From NCBI GenBank assembly GCA_944392695.1, contig CALXXN010000001.1, positions 124,001 through 188,000 of the forward strand: 64,000 nucleotides of DNA. Reading direction: 5' to 3'. Shown one piece after another: positions 35,284-44,561 of this stretch; position 1 is the stretch's first letter, and each line of letters opens with the position of its first letter. A model generated the notes under the pieces. That model was given only the letters and a program-made list of their open reading frames with translations, searched no databases and had not been told where the DNA came from. The position numbers and the translations under genes are program-made. This DNA is from an uncultured Spirochaetales bacterium. Lineage in GTDB: Bacteria; Spirochaetota; Spirochaetia; Sphaerochaetales; Sphaerochaetaceae.

Positions 35284-35314
35284 GGGGTCGGAATGAGACA
35301 TTTCGGCCCCTTTT
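35284..35314 (+). terminator. Intrinsic terminator of the pst-pho operon
   Basis: GGGGTCGGAAT (35284-35294) pairs with ATTTCGGCCCC (35300-35310) over 11 bp with two G-U pairs and the loop GAGAC, followed by TTTTGTTGTTT. Confidence 0.82.
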
Positions 35315-35332
35315 GTTGTTTCAGATGAGAAT

Positions 35333-35362
35333 TTGTTTGAAAAGCCTGATTCCTGTTACTAT
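35333..35362 (+). promoter_or_regulatory. Predicted promoter of the MarR-ABC exporter operon
   Basis: TTGTTT, 18 bp, TACTAT. Transcription would start near 35369, which favours the marR start at 35437 over an ATG at 35371. Confidence 0.42.
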
Positions 35363-35436
35363 CTTTTAGCATGCATCTGCTTGACGCCAAGTGGATGTTC
35401 AAATACTTTTTCTTGGATTTCGGAGTATTCAGACAA

Positions 35437-35892
35437 ATGGCTAAAGAAAACGTTGAGAACCTTATCCAGTCGCTCAGTGCTTTTGGTGTGAGATGCTCGG
35501 ATGAGGTGGATCGGATCATCATGCGCACCTGTGGTTATCCTTCTGTCCAAGTCAAGATCTGCGCCCACATGGCAAGACGCGGCGGGACGATGCTCCAGCG
35601 TGATATCGAAGCGCTTTTCAAGCTTTCGCGTCCTGCGATCAGCCAGACCGTCGACCAGATGGTATCAAGTGGGCTGATTGTCCGTGATGGCGTCGAACGC
35701 GACAAAAGGCTCAAAAGGATAAGCCTGACCGATTACGGCACATCCCTTGCAAAGAAGGTCAACCAGGAAGTGTCCCGCTTCCAGCGCAGCCTCGCTTCCA
35801 AGCTGGATGCGTCCCAGCAGGAGCAGCTGGCCCTCATACTCGAGGCCCTCTCTGCTGCCATGGAGGACGGCGGTGATAAAGGAATTATCTAA
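35437..35892 (+). CDS. MarR-family transcriptional regulator
   Basis: A winged-helix regulator of 151 aa from the ATG at 35437. The MarR DNA-binding core is visible as LQRDIEALFKLSRPAISQTVDQMVSSGLIVRDGVERDKRLKRISLTDYG. It probably represses the exporter genes that follow, the first of which starts inside its 3' end (20-bp overlap). The start is uncertain: the frame is open upstream to an ATG at 35371, but that codon would lie at the predicted transcription start. The ligand is unknown; drugs or aromatic compounds are typical for the family. Confidence 0.85.
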   Translation: MAKENVENLIQSLSAFGVRCSDEVDRIIMRTCGYPSVQVKICAHMARRGGTMLQRDIEALFKLSRPAISQTVDQMVSSGLIVRDGVERDKRLKRISLTDYGTSLAKKVNQEVSRFQRSLASKLDASQQEQLALILEALSAAMEDGGDKGII

Positions 35893-37609
35893 GAGCGTCA
35901 GGGAATACAAGAAACAAGCCATGCTCTCGCCCATCATGATGGTGGGCGAGGTCGCCATGGAGGTCTTGATCCCTATGCTGATGAGCCTGATCATCGACAA
36001 CGGCGTCTATGCAGGAGACATGGACTATATCGTCCGCATGAGCCTCCTGATCGTACTTGCCGCGGTCCTTTCCCTGCTTTTCGGCATAGGTGGCGCTTTC
36101 ACCGCAGCCAAGGCGTCCTCAGGTTTCGCCAAGAACCTACGGCATGACATCTTCTACCACCTGCAGGACTTCTCGTTCCGCAACATCGACTCATTCTCGA
36201 CATCGTCGCTGATCACACGTATGACGACAGATGTCCAGAACGTCCAGCAGTCCTTCCAGATGCTGATCCGCATCTGTTTCCGTGCTCCTGTGATGTTTGT
36301 CTTCGCAATCATCATGGTCGCCAACACAGGAGGCTCCCTGGTCACGGTCTTTGTTGTAGCGATACCTGTCCTCCTCTTCATCGTCTGGTCAGTCCTCAGG
36401 CGGGTGCACCCTATATTCAGCAGGGTCTTCCGCAACTATGATAAGTTGAACATGGTCGTCGAGGAGAACCTGACAGGCATCAGGACGGTCAAGGCCTATG
36501 TCCGTGAGGACCACCAGATCGCCCGCTTCAAGCAGTCCTCCTCTGACATCAGGAACGACTTTGTGAAGGCACAGCGCCTGATGACGCTGATGAACCCGCT
36601 CGTACAGGCTGTCAGTTATGCCTGTATCCTGGCGATTTGTTGGTTCGGAGCCCATCTGATCACTGGTGGCGCCATGGGCACTGGCCAGCTGATGAGCACC
36701 TTCACCTATACGATGCAGATCCTTTCATCGCTGATCATGATCGCGGTGGTGATCAACATGCTCTCGATCTCACGTGCGAGTGCGCAGCGTATAGTAGAGG
36801 TCCTGACGACAAAGGCTGACATGGAACTCGATGGCGAAGGCCTGACAGGAGTCCCCAATGGCGACATCGAATTTGATCATGTCGACTTCTCTTACGGTGG
36901 CAAGGGCGAGGCCCTCTGCTTAAAGGACATCAACCTCTCGATCAAGGCTGGTGAGATGGTTGGCGTGCTTGGCTCCACTGGTTCAGGCAAGTCTACCCTC
37001 GTCTCCCTTATCGCCAGGCTTTATGATGCGACCTCGGGTTCCGTCAAGGTCGGTGGCCACGATGTCAGGGAGTACCGCTTGCACAGCCTTCGTGACAATG
37101 TCGCTGTCGTCCTGCAGAAGAACATGCTCTTCTCCGGCACGGTCAGGAGCAACCTGCAGTGGGGTGACAAGGACGCTGATGATGAGCACATGCGCTGGGC
37201 CTTGAAGGTCGCGAACGCTGACTTCATCTTCCAGAACAAGGATGGCCTCGACTCCGTGGTGGAGCAGGGTGGCAACAACTTCTCTGGGGGCCAGAAGCAG
37301 CGGCTGTGCATAGCTCGCGCCCTCCTCAAACACCCCCAGGTCATCATCTTTGATGACTCGACAAGTGCTGTCGACACGGCGACCGATGCCCAGATCCGGC
37401 GTGCGCTCAGGGAGGATATCGGGCAGACGACCAAGATCATCATCTCGCAGCGCGTGAACTCCGTGATCGATGCCGACAAGATCATCATCATGGATGGCGG
37501 GCGTATCCAGGACATGGGTACGCATGAAGAACTGATGAGCCGCAACGAGACCTATCAGAGCCTCGTCAAGGTCCAGTTGGGAGGTAAGGATGCCAGGGCC
37601 GATGTCTAG
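35873..37609 (+). CDS. Heterodimeric ABC exporter, subunit with degenerate ATP site
   Basis: A 578-aa half-transporter with six membrane segments and a C-terminal ATPase. Walker A is GSTGSGKST and the signature is NFSGGQKQR. The Walker B end reads VIIFDDSTSAVD, with Asp in place of the catalytic Glu, and the H-loop His is replaced (IIISQRVNSV). These two changes define the degenerate site of TM287/288- and BmrCD-type heterodimers. The GTG start at 35873 has GGAGG six bases upstream and lies inside the MarR gene. It pairs with the next gene, with which it overlaps by 20 bp, to export drugs, peptides or lipids. Confidence 0.92.
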   Translation: MIKELSKSVREYKKQAMLSPIMMVGEVAMEVLIPMLMSLIIDNGVYAGDMDYIVRMSLLIVLAAVLSLLFGIGGAFTAAKASSGFAKNLRHDIFYHLQDFSFRNIDSFSTSSLITRMTTDVQNVQQSFQMLIRICFRAPVMFVFAIIMVANTGGSLVTVFVVAIPVLLFIVWSVLRRVHPIFSRVFRNYDKLNMVVEENLTGIRTVKAYVREDHQIARFKQSSSDIRNDFVKAQRLMTLMNPLVQAVSYACILAICWFGAHLITGGAMGTGQLMSTFTYTMQILSSLIMIAVVINMLSISRASAQRIVEVLTTKADMELDGEGLTGVPNGDIEFDHVDFSYGGKGEALCLKDINLSIKAGEMVGVLGSTGSGKSTLVSLIARLYDATSGSVKVGGHDVREYRLHSLRDNVAVVLQKNMLFSGTVRSNLQWGDKDADDEHMRWALKVANADFIFQNKDGLDSVVEQGGNNFSGGQKQRLCIARALLKHPQVIIFDDSTSAVDTATDAQIRRALREDIGQTTKIIISQRVNSVIDADKIIIMDGGRIQDMGTHEELMSRNETYQSLVKVQLGGKDARADV

Positions 37610-39500
37610 GATGGGTGGGTCCACCACCGTCAAAGACGGCAAGGGGACCTTCAAGAGACTTTTCAAGGAGGTCTTCGAAGGCAAGATGAAGCAGCTTGTG
37701 CTTGTCCTCATCTGCATCCTCATCTCCGCCTTCACGACCGTCTACATAAGCAACATCATCGAGACGTTGATTGATGATTACGTCACACCGATGTTGACGG
37801 GGCGCGGTGTCAGTTTCACGGACCTGGCCTGGGCCATGCTCCGCTGGGCCTGTGTGATGGCCTGTGGTGCCCTGTCTGTCTTCGTCTATTCGAGGATCAT
37901 GGTGACCATAGCCCAGGATGCCTTGATGGATATCCGTGACAAGATGTTCGAGAAGCTGCAGCACCTGCCGATCTCATACTATGACAGTACTCAGCATGGT
38001 GCCACGATGTCGCTCTTCACGAACGATGCGGACACCTTGCAGCAGATGATCAGCCAGTCCATGGTCAGTGTCATCTCCTCGCTGCTCACTGTCCTGATGG
38101 TCTTCATCACCATGCTGCGCAACAGCTGGATCCTGACCATCGTAGTCGTGCTTGCGACCGTGGCCTTGATGCTTGTGACAAAGACGATCGCCAAGAAGAG
38201 TGGACGCAACTTCGTCTCACAGCAGGCCAACCTGGCCCGTGTGAATGGCTTCATCGAGGAGATGATCAATGGCAGCAAGGTTGTAAAGGTCTTCTGCCAC
38301 GAGGATGCGAGCGAGAAGGATTTCGATGAGATCAACGAACGCCTGTGTGAGACGATGACAAAGGCTGGTGGCTACTCGAATGTAATGGGGCCTGTGTCGA
38401 TGAACATCGGCAACCTGCAGTATGTCGTCCTTGTCTTCGTCGGCTCGGCGGTCTGCATCCTGGGTGGTGGCTTTGCTGCAGGATACACTGTCGGCATGCT
38501 CGCAGCCTTCCTCCAGCTCTCTCGTTCCTTCGCCAACCCGATCAGCCAGATCGCCCAGCAGGCCAATTTCTTCCTGATGGCGCTCGCTGGTGCTGAGAGG
38601 ATTTTCAACTTCCTCGACCTTGAGGACGAGGTCGACAATGGTTACGTCACCCTTGTCGATTGTGAGGATGACGGCAATGGCCATGTGGTCGAGAGCGCCA
38701 GCAGGACAGGCAAGTGGGCTTGGAAGCATCCACATACGGATGGAAGCCCTGTCACCTACACGCCAGTCAAGGGCGATATCGTCATGGACCAGGTCGACTT
38801 CGGTTACACCCAGGAGAAGACCGTGCTGCATGACATCACCCTCTATGCACGGCCAGGTCAGAAGATCGCCTTCGTCGGCTCCACAGGTGCCGGCAAGACC
38901 ACGATCACCAACCTGCTGAACCGCTTCTATGACATCCAGGATGGCAAGATCCGTTTCGATGGGATCAATATCAACAAGATCCGCAAGGCGGACCTCCGCC
39001 ATTCGCTTGGCATGATCTTGCAGGACACGCACCTCTTCTCGGGTACGATCAGGGACAACATACGCTTCGGCAAGCTGGATGCGACAGATGCGGAGGTCGA
39101 GGCCGCGGCCAAGCTGGCTGGTGCCCATGACTTCATCATGATGATGCCAAAGGGGTACGACACGATGATTGAAAATGATGGTGAAGGGCTTTCACAGGGC
39201 CAGAGGCAGCTCTTGTCCATCGCCCGCGCCGCTGTCGCAGATCCTCCTGTCCTTGTCATGGATGAGGCCACAAGTTCGATCGATACCCATACCGAGTCCC
39301 TTGTGCAGGCAGGCATGGACCGCCTGATGGAAGGCCGTACGGTCTTCGTCATCGCCCACCGCCTTTCAACTGTGCGCAACAGCGACTGCATCATGGTCCT
39401 CGATCATGGACGGATCATCGAACGTGGTACTCATGACGAGCTGGTCGCCGCCAAGGGGACCTACTACCAGCTTTACACAGGTGCCTTCGAACTCGAGTGA
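37590..39500 (+). CDS. Heterodimeric ABC exporter, catalytic subunit
   Basis: A 636-aa half-transporter, partner of the preceding one. Its ATPase is canonical: Walker A GSTGAGKTT, signature GLSQGQRQLLSIARAAV, Walker B VLVMDEATSSIDT with the catalytic Glu, and H-loop VIAHRLSTV. About 40 extra residues (near 345-385, VDCEDDGNGHVVESASRTG onward) separate the membrane domain from the ATPase, as in many Firmicutes and spirochaete exporters of this type. GGGAGG stands before the ATG at 37590. The MarR gene ahead suggests substrate-induced expression. Confidence 0.92.
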   Translation: MPGPMSRMGGSTTVKDGKGTFKRLFKEVFEGKMKQLVLVLICILISAFTTVYISNIIETLIDDYVTPMLTGRGVSFTDLAWAMLRWACVMACGALSVFVYSRIMVTIAQDALMDIRDKMFEKLQHLPISYYDSTQHGATMSLFTNDADTLQQMISQSMVSVISSLLTVLMVFITMLRNSWILTIVVVLATVALMLVTKTIAKKSGRNFVSQQANLARVNGFIEEMINGSKVVKVFCHEDASEKDFDEINERLCETMTKAGGYSNVMGPVSMNIGNLQYVVLVFVGSAVCILGGGFAAGYTVGMLAAFLQLSRSFANPISQIAQQANFFLMALAGAERIFNFLDLEDEVDNGYVTLVDCEDDGNGHVVESASRTGKWAWKHPHTDGSPVTYTPVKGDIVMDQVDFGYTQEKTVLHDITLYARPGQKIAFVGSTGAGKTTITNLLNRFYDIQDGKIRFDGININKIRKADLRHSLGMILQDTHLFSGTIRDNIRFGKLDATDAEVEAAAKLAGAHDFIMMMPKGYDTMIENDGEGLSQGQRQLLSIARAAVADPPVLVMDEATSSIDTHTESLVQAGMDRLMEGRTVFVIAHRLSTVRNSDCIMVLDHGRIIERGTHDELVAAKGTYYQLYTGAFELE

Positions 39501-39501
39501 T

Positions 39502-40347
39502 TCAGAGGAAGAAGACGCCGTAAGCCCGGTCCATATGCCCACCTGAAGCCAGGTGGGCTTTCCATATCCTCTGGAGCCTCGTGTCTTCAGGAAGGGCCTG
39601 GATGTCGCTGATGTCCTCTGTGTTGAAGACACGCCAGGCATCGCTGTCACTGCTGTCCGGGACCATGGCGAGCACTTCATAGCGGCTTGCGAAGCGTACG
39701 ATGCCAGAGGCCCTGCCCAGGGCCTTGTTCACTGGGTTCAGTAGCCAGCTGTCTGTGACAATGGCAGGGTGGCCTCCGACCTGTGAGGCCTGGTCGGCGA
39801 AGAAGCCAGCCGCGGCCTCATAACTCTCCTGGCAGTCCTCCTCCCTCAATGGTCCGGAGGAGGGGATGTGGATGTTGATCACGGGAGAGCCCTTCCTGAG
39901 GTACTCCTCGTTCTGGAAGGGACGTATCTCGGCTTCCAATCGGCCGAAGCCGAAGCGGTCGAAGTGGTAGAATCCTTCTATCCAGTAAGCAGTGAAGACA
40001 CCATGCATGCCGCGCAGGCTGTGGCACTCCCTCTCTTTGATCCTCAGGTCGTCAAAGCTGGAGTGGAACATGTCTTCCCCAAGTCCCCTTGCCTTGTAAT
40101 GGCCTGATGCTGCAGGCAGCAGGGATGCCAGCAATGAGAGGTGGCTGCGCTCCCACTCAAGGCCATGGGCGGCAGAGAGCGTCTTCAAGTCCTCGAGGGC
40201 CACGCTGAAGCTGTACATGGAGTCCAGCTCATATGACGCCCTGACGCTCTTGAAAAGGGAGGCGAGGTCGTCGCGCCTCGCGATGAAGGAGGCGGCATCA
40301 GCTTCCGCCATCAAGGCTTCGTCATCATAAGACCATTCCTCAAGCAT
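39502..40347 (-). CDS. GNAT-like acyltransferase domain protein (DUF5596-like)
   Basis: A 281-aa protein that resembles the two-part NAT_N/GNAT_C acyltransferase family. The C-terminal half shows the recognisable succession VINIHIPSSGPLREEDCQESYEAAAGFF, SWLLNP, GIVRFASRYEV and ISDIQALPEDTRLQRIWKAHLASGG. Members are common in gut bacteria and have no established substrate. Start at the ATG at 40347, with AGGAGG four bases upstream; the gene begins within the last eight bases of the DUF4105 gene, so the two are coupled. The catalytic residues of classic GNATs are not identifiable here, so acyl transfer is a family-level inference. Confidence 0.7.
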   Translation of the reverse strand: MLEEWSYDDEALMAEADAASFIARRDDLASLFKSVRASYELDSMYSFSVALEDLKTLSAAHGLEWERSHLSLLASLLPAASGHYKARGLGEDMFHSSFDDLRIKERECHSLRGMHGVFTAYWIEGFYHFDRFGFGRLEAEIRPFQNEEYLRKGSPVINIHIPSSGPLREEDCQESYEAAAGFFADQASQVGGHPAIVTDSWLLNPVNKALGRASGIVRFASRYEVLAMVPDSSDSDAWRVFNTEDISDIQALPEDTRLQRIWKAHLASGGHMDRAYGVFFL

Positions 40348-41584
40348 CTTTCCTCCTCTTGAATGCCATGACAAGGTAGAGCGGCAAGACAAGGGCATGC
40401 ACTGCCAGGTTGTCCTGTATGAAGGTGTCCATGAAGAGGCCCTTCAGGACCAGGCTTATGATTTCCAATGCCAGCAGGAGCCTGAAGGTGGACCTGCTTG
40501 CGCCAAACTTCGCCTTACGGCCCCTGATGATGCAGGAGAGTGACTGTACGAAGGGTATGACAAGCAGGGGGTTCACGAAGGCTATGTTCTCATTGCCATA
40601 GGTCACAGCATGGTCTGTGAAGCACATGACGAAGAGCAGCACGGTTCCAAGTAGGAAGAGGTAGAGCCACAGCAGTACTGAGCTGATTCCATAGGCCCTC
40701 CTGTGTCCTGTGGCCAGTAGCGCCCCGTAGAGGGCTGCGAGCAGGACGCCTGCGCACAGTGATGTGATGAAGAGGTAGGACTGTCCTGCCTCATCACCAT
40801 CGCCTTCATTCAAGACGATGGCTTCCTGTCCTGTCCATTCCTGGACGGCCTTGTCCAGGACGGATGGGAGGAAGCAGGCTTCCCATAACGTCGCCTCATG
40901 GTCGATCGAGGAGGCCTGGAGGAAGTTGAGTGTGAAGGAGACGAGGGTGCTCCTTGACATGCACTGTGTTGACAGCTCGCGCAGGCTGTGCCCTGTGCTG
41001 ATGCCTTCCGCCCAGGTCTTGAAAGCACCTCCGCTTGCCGCGTTGATGATATCACGCACCCTGGTCGCACAGTTGTCGAAGTAATAATCGTAGAGGTAGG
41101 TCCTGTTCTCAGGTTGGTTGTTGAGGTTGAGGAACTGGATGGTGGCCCTTTTCGCCGCATTGTCCATTGGCAGTGGCACGGCATCAACATGCCTCCCTTC
41201 TTGTGTTGCGGAGGCGATCCTGGCTGAAGGTCTTGAGGGCAGGAGGGAATAGTAGAGGCGGCCGAAGACGAAGTCGATGTAGAATGAGGGGGAGAAGGAG
41301 AAGACCCCCCAATCGTACATCGTGCTCCCATAGGGCGTGTCGACTACAAGGCCTGTATGCCCGAACCAGGAGTAGACAGGCCTGCCAGGGGACTGTGTCA
41401 CCAAGGTGAAGGAGACCTGGTCAAGGTAGTCGTTGTCGAGCCCTTCCTCATCTGTGAAATCGAAGAGGGCCAGGGCCTCTGTCCCCTCGAAACTGTCCTC
41501 GCTTACAGGCCCCCTGACCGAGGCCGCGCCAAGGACCGGCAGGATCCATAGGGCCAGGATGGTCGTCATCAAGACTTTCCTCAT
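40340..41584 (-). CDS. DUF4105-domain membrane protein
   Basis: A 414-aa protein with a signal peptide, an exported domain of roughly 240 residues and about five membrane segments in the C-terminal part. The exported domain is DUF4105-like (Lnb N-terminal): SWFGHTGLVVDTPYGSTMYDWGVF carries a conserved His, and YLYDYYFDNCATRVRDII carries a conserved Asn-Cys pair. The His and Cys pattern is reminiscent of a papain-like or NlpC-type peptidase or acyltransferase. The ATG at 41584 begins a good signal sequence; the open frame upstream does not. It diverges from recO and overlaps the GNAT-like gene by eight bases. Confidence 0.75.
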   Translation of the reverse strand: MRKVLMTTILALWILPVLGAASVRGPVSEDSFEGTEALALFDFTDEEGLDNDYLDQVSFTLVTQSPGRPVYSWFGHTGLVVDTPYGSTMYDWGVFSFSPSFYIDFVFGRLYYSLLPSRPSARIASATQEGRHVDAVPLPMDNAAKRATIQFLNLNNQPENRTYLYDYYFDNCATRVRDIINAASGGAFKTWAEGISTGHSLRELSTQCMSRSTLVSFTLNFLQASSIDHEATLWEACFLPSVLDKAVQEWTGQEAIVLNEGDGDEAGQSYLFITSLCAGVLLAALYGALLATGHRRAYGISSVLLWLYLFLLGTVLLFVMCFTDHAVTYGNENIAFVNPLLVIPFVQSLSCIIRGRKAKFGASRSTFRLLLALEIISLVLKGLFMDTFIQDNLAVHALVLPLYLVMAFKRRKDA

Positions 41585-41670
41585 ACGGCAGAGTCTAGCG
41601 CACTTGGCTTCCTCTTTGAAGCTCCGAGACACCTTGACAAGAGGCCCTGCGCCTCCTACTTTTCCCCTTG

Positions 41671-42414
41671 ATGGACAGGAATGAGAGCGCACCGGGGATC
41701 GTGATCAAGAGCGAGAGGTGGAAGGAAAGGGACCGCATGGCCACTGTCCTGAGTCCTGTCTGGGGCCTGCGCCGCATCAGGGTCTATGGAGCCCAGAAAA
41801 GCCGCAAGGCCATAAAGGCCCCGCTTTACACGGAGGCCGTCTTCCATGTTTACGAGAACAGGGAGAGGGGGCTGACAAGTCTTGTCGACCTTGACCTGAT
41901 CTCGATCCATGAGGCGGCCTTGGATGGACTTGGTCCTTCGTTCACCGCTGCCATGATGAGCGAGGTCGCCTTGGCAGGACATGGTGCTGATGGTCCTGCC
42001 ATGTTCCAGCTTTTCACCTCCTGCCTGGACGCGTTGGAGGATCACAGGTGGAGGCGTGTGGCCATACAGTTCGTCATCAGGGCGCTTGACAGCGCGGGCG
42101 TGGGGACGGACTATGAGAACTGTCCTGTCTGCTCAAGACCCTATCCTGATGACATGGTCCTGGGTTTCAACAGCCAGGTGTCCAGCCCTTGCTGCTGGGA
42201 CTGCGACAGTTTCCAAGGGACACTGATCCTGCCTCCATCTGCAAGGAGGTACATACATGACAGCCTGCACTGCGGCCTGGAACAGGCCTTGGCTTTCCAA
42301 GTGAGCCTCCTGATGGAGCAACGGCTCCTGCGCTACTCGCTCAGGCTGTGGTCAGCTGTCCAGCAGGTCACCCTCAACAGTGCCGACCTGCTGCTGTCGC
42401 TGGAGGATGATTGA
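41671..42414 (+). CDS. recO: DNA repair protein RecO
   Basis: A 247-aa RecO. The N-terminal OB-fold (GIVIKSERWKERDRMATVLSPVWGLRRIRVYGAQKSRKAI) precedes a helical part with a zinc site, seen as CPVCSRPY and CCWDC. RecO anneals SSB-coated strands and loads RecA with RecR. The start at ATG 41671 matches the usual RecO N-terminus, though no good ribosome site is visible. Its stop overlaps the recJ start by one base, giving a recO-recJ repair pair. Confidence 0.85.
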   Translation: MDRNESAPGIVIKSERWKERDRMATVLSPVWGLRRIRVYGAQKSRKAIKAPLYTEAVFHVYENRERGLTSLVDLDLISIHEAALDGLGPSFTAAMMSEVALAGHGADGPAMFQLFTSCLDALEDHRWRRVAIQFVIRALDSAGVGTDYENCPVCSRPYPDDMVLGFNSQVSSPCCWDCDSFQGTLILPPSARRYIHDSLHCGLEQALAFQVSLLMEQRLLRYSLRLWSAVQQVTLNSADLLLSLEDD

Positions 42415-44561
42415 TGAGAGATCTCAGATATAGCATGAAGCGTGTCGCTCCAGAGATCGTGCGCCGCTTCTGTGAACGCTACAAGACCGACCTGACCTGT
42501 GCGAACATATTCGCCAGGCGCTCGATAACAGCCCCTGGAGAGGTCCGTTATTATTTGGAGAATGGCCTGAACTGGCTCCATTCCCCCTTCCTCTTCAAGG
42601 ACATGGAGGAGGCGGTCGAGCGCATACTCGCCATCAAGGAGGAGGGTGGGCGCATTGTCATCTTCGGCGACCGTGATGCCGACGGGGTCACATCCTCGGC
42701 CCTGCTTGGGCTGGAGCTTGAGGGTATGGGCCTTGATGTCGTGACCATGCTTCCAGAGGGCGATGAACCATATGGCATATCGATGGACGCTGTGAAACGG
42801 ATTATCGATGTCGGCGCCAGCCTTGTCATCACTGTCGACAACGGGGTGGGGGCGGTTGATGAGGTGGCCGCCTTGAACGATGCGGGCATCGATGTGATCG
42901 TCACCGACCATCATATCGCGGGGGAGGAGCTTCCTGATGCCATCGCAATCATCGACCCAAAGGTGCCTGGCTGTGGCTATCCCTTTGAACACCTCGCAGG
43001 TTGCGGAGTGGCTTCCAAGCTTGTCTGGGCGCTGCGTTTCGCACAGACCCCCTTGTACAAGTCCCATGTCATACTCCTGCATGCCGAGCCTGGACCCGGG
43101 GAGGATACGACTACGATCGTCCAGGCAGTAGAGCTCTACAACCTCGTCGAGACCGACAGGGTCGTCGAAGAACTTCCAAATGGTGCTGTCGACTTCTCAA
43201 GGAGCCGCCTGGTGCGCCTCCTGACGCGAGGCCTCCCCATCATGGTCCTGGACAAGGATGTCGAACTCAGGCAGCTGCGCAAGGCCTTCGGTCCTGGTGT
43301 CGACATAAGCCTTGTCGACATGAGGAAGGAACTTGATGCGGTGATCCCCCGTTCCCGTGGCCGCAGCCTCTTCGAGCTGACGACTGAGAGCAGGGCCGCA
43401 CTCTATGCGGATGGTCATCCTGAGATCGAGGCCTTGCTGAGCCTCTTCACCTCATGTTGCATCTACAAGCACCCATCATTGAGCCGGGACTATGTGAAGA
43501 TGCTGGACCTGGTGGCAATAGGCACGGTCGCCGACATGATGCCGCTTGTTGATGAGAACCGCATACTGGTACGCTTGGGCTTGAAGGAGCTTGGCCGCAT
43601 GTCGAGGCCCTCCCTCATCCAGCTCCTGTCCGCACAGGGCCTTGCCAACCATCCCATAACGGCACATGACATCGCTTGGAACATCTCTCCTGTCATCAAC
43701 TCCGCAGGACGTCTGGGCTGTCCCTCTGTCGCGCTCTCACTCCTCAAGGCCACAGAGCCACAGGATTGTTATGACCTGACCCACAAGCTCCTGGACCTGA
43801 ACAAGGAACGCCAGAGGCTGGGGGACGATGCCTGGCAGGGTGCCCGTGGCAAGGCGAAGGAGTCACTTGAGTCCTTCGGTTCTAAGTTCATCCTCCTTGA
43901 CATCGACACCCCGCGTGGGCTGACAGGGGCCTTGGCGACACGTACGTTGAAGGAGAACCCCCAGGTTCCTGGGGTGGTCGTCCTGTCGGCAGAGGAGGAT
44001 GGACGTGTCAGCGCATCCATGCGTTCCAGGGGCAGCCTCAACTGCCGTGACTTCCTCTCCCTCCTGAAAGACCACATGTTGGATTTCGGAGGTCACAAGT
44101 ATGCAGGTGGTTTCTCGATGTCAGGAGCGTCCAAGGAGGCTTTCAAGGCCGGTCTCGAGGAAGAGGTCATGAAGATGGACTACAGCATCGAGGAAGAGGA
44201 GCTGGCTGTCGATAGCCTGGTCAGCGATGCTGACATGAATCTCAACCTGATCCGCGCAGTGGAACTCTTCGAGCCCTATGGTGAGGCGAACCCTCCCCTG
44301 GCCTTCATGCACAGTGGTGGCAAGGTCGTGGACATCATAACGCTTGGGGATGTCAGCAAGGGGAATATCAAGGTGAATGTGCAGATTGGGAATACTGTCT
44401 GGCCCTGTCTCTGGTGGGGTGCCCGCCTGGACCCTGGCTTCGACATCTCAATCGGTGACCGCCTGACTATGATCTTCAGGATGAACCGCAACTACTACCG
44501 TGGAGTCGGCAATGTCCAGCTGACCATACTCCAGGCAAAGAAGATGGAAGGTGATGCCTGA
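42414..44561 (+). CDS. recJ: Single-stranded-DNA-specific exonuclease RecJ
   Basis: A 715-aa RecJ, the 5'-3' single-strand exonuclease of the RecFOR pathway. The DHH domain includes FGDRDADG (D86, D88, D90), VDNGVG and TDHH (D165 H166 H167). The DHHA1 motif is GGHKYAGGFSM and an OB-fold follows. It is longer than the common 550-580 aa because of an insertion of about 100 residues around 215-325. GGAGG lies seven bases before the ATG at 42414. The TOTE-type helicase gene begins inside its final bases. Confidence 0.93.
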   Translation: MRDLRYSMKRVAPEIVRRFCERYKTDLTCANIFARRSITAPGEVRYYLENGLNWLHSPFLFKDMEEAVERILAIKEEGGRIVIFGDRDADGVTSSALLGLELEGMGLDVVTMLPEGDEPYGISMDAVKRIIDVGASLVITVDNGVGAVDEVAALNDAGIDVIVTDHHIAGEELPDAIAIIDPKVPGCGYPFEHLAGCGVASKLVWALRFAQTPLYKSHVILLHAEPGPGEDTTTIVQAVELYNLVETDRVVEELPNGAVDFSRSRLVRLLTRGLPIMVLDKDVELRQLRKAFGPGVDISLVDMRKELDAVIPRSRGRSLFELTTESRAALYADGHPEIEALLSLFTSCCIYKHPSLSRDYVKMLDLVAIGTVADMMPLVDENRILVRLGLKELGRMSRPSLIQLLSAQGLANHPITAHDIAWNISPVINSAGRLGCPSVALSLLKATEPQDCYDLTHKLLDLNKERQRLGDDAWQGARGKAKESLESFGSKFILLDIDTPRGLTGALATRTLKENPQVPGVVVLSAEEDGRVSASMRSRGSLNCRDFLSLLKDHMLDFGGHKYAGGFSMSGASKEAFKAGLEEEVMKMDYSIEEEELAVDSLVSDADMNLNLIRAVELFEPYGEANPPLAFMHSGGKVVDIITLGDVSKGNIKVNVQIGNTVWPCLWWGARLDPGFDISIGDRLTMIFRMNRNYYRGVGNVQLTILQAKKMEGDA

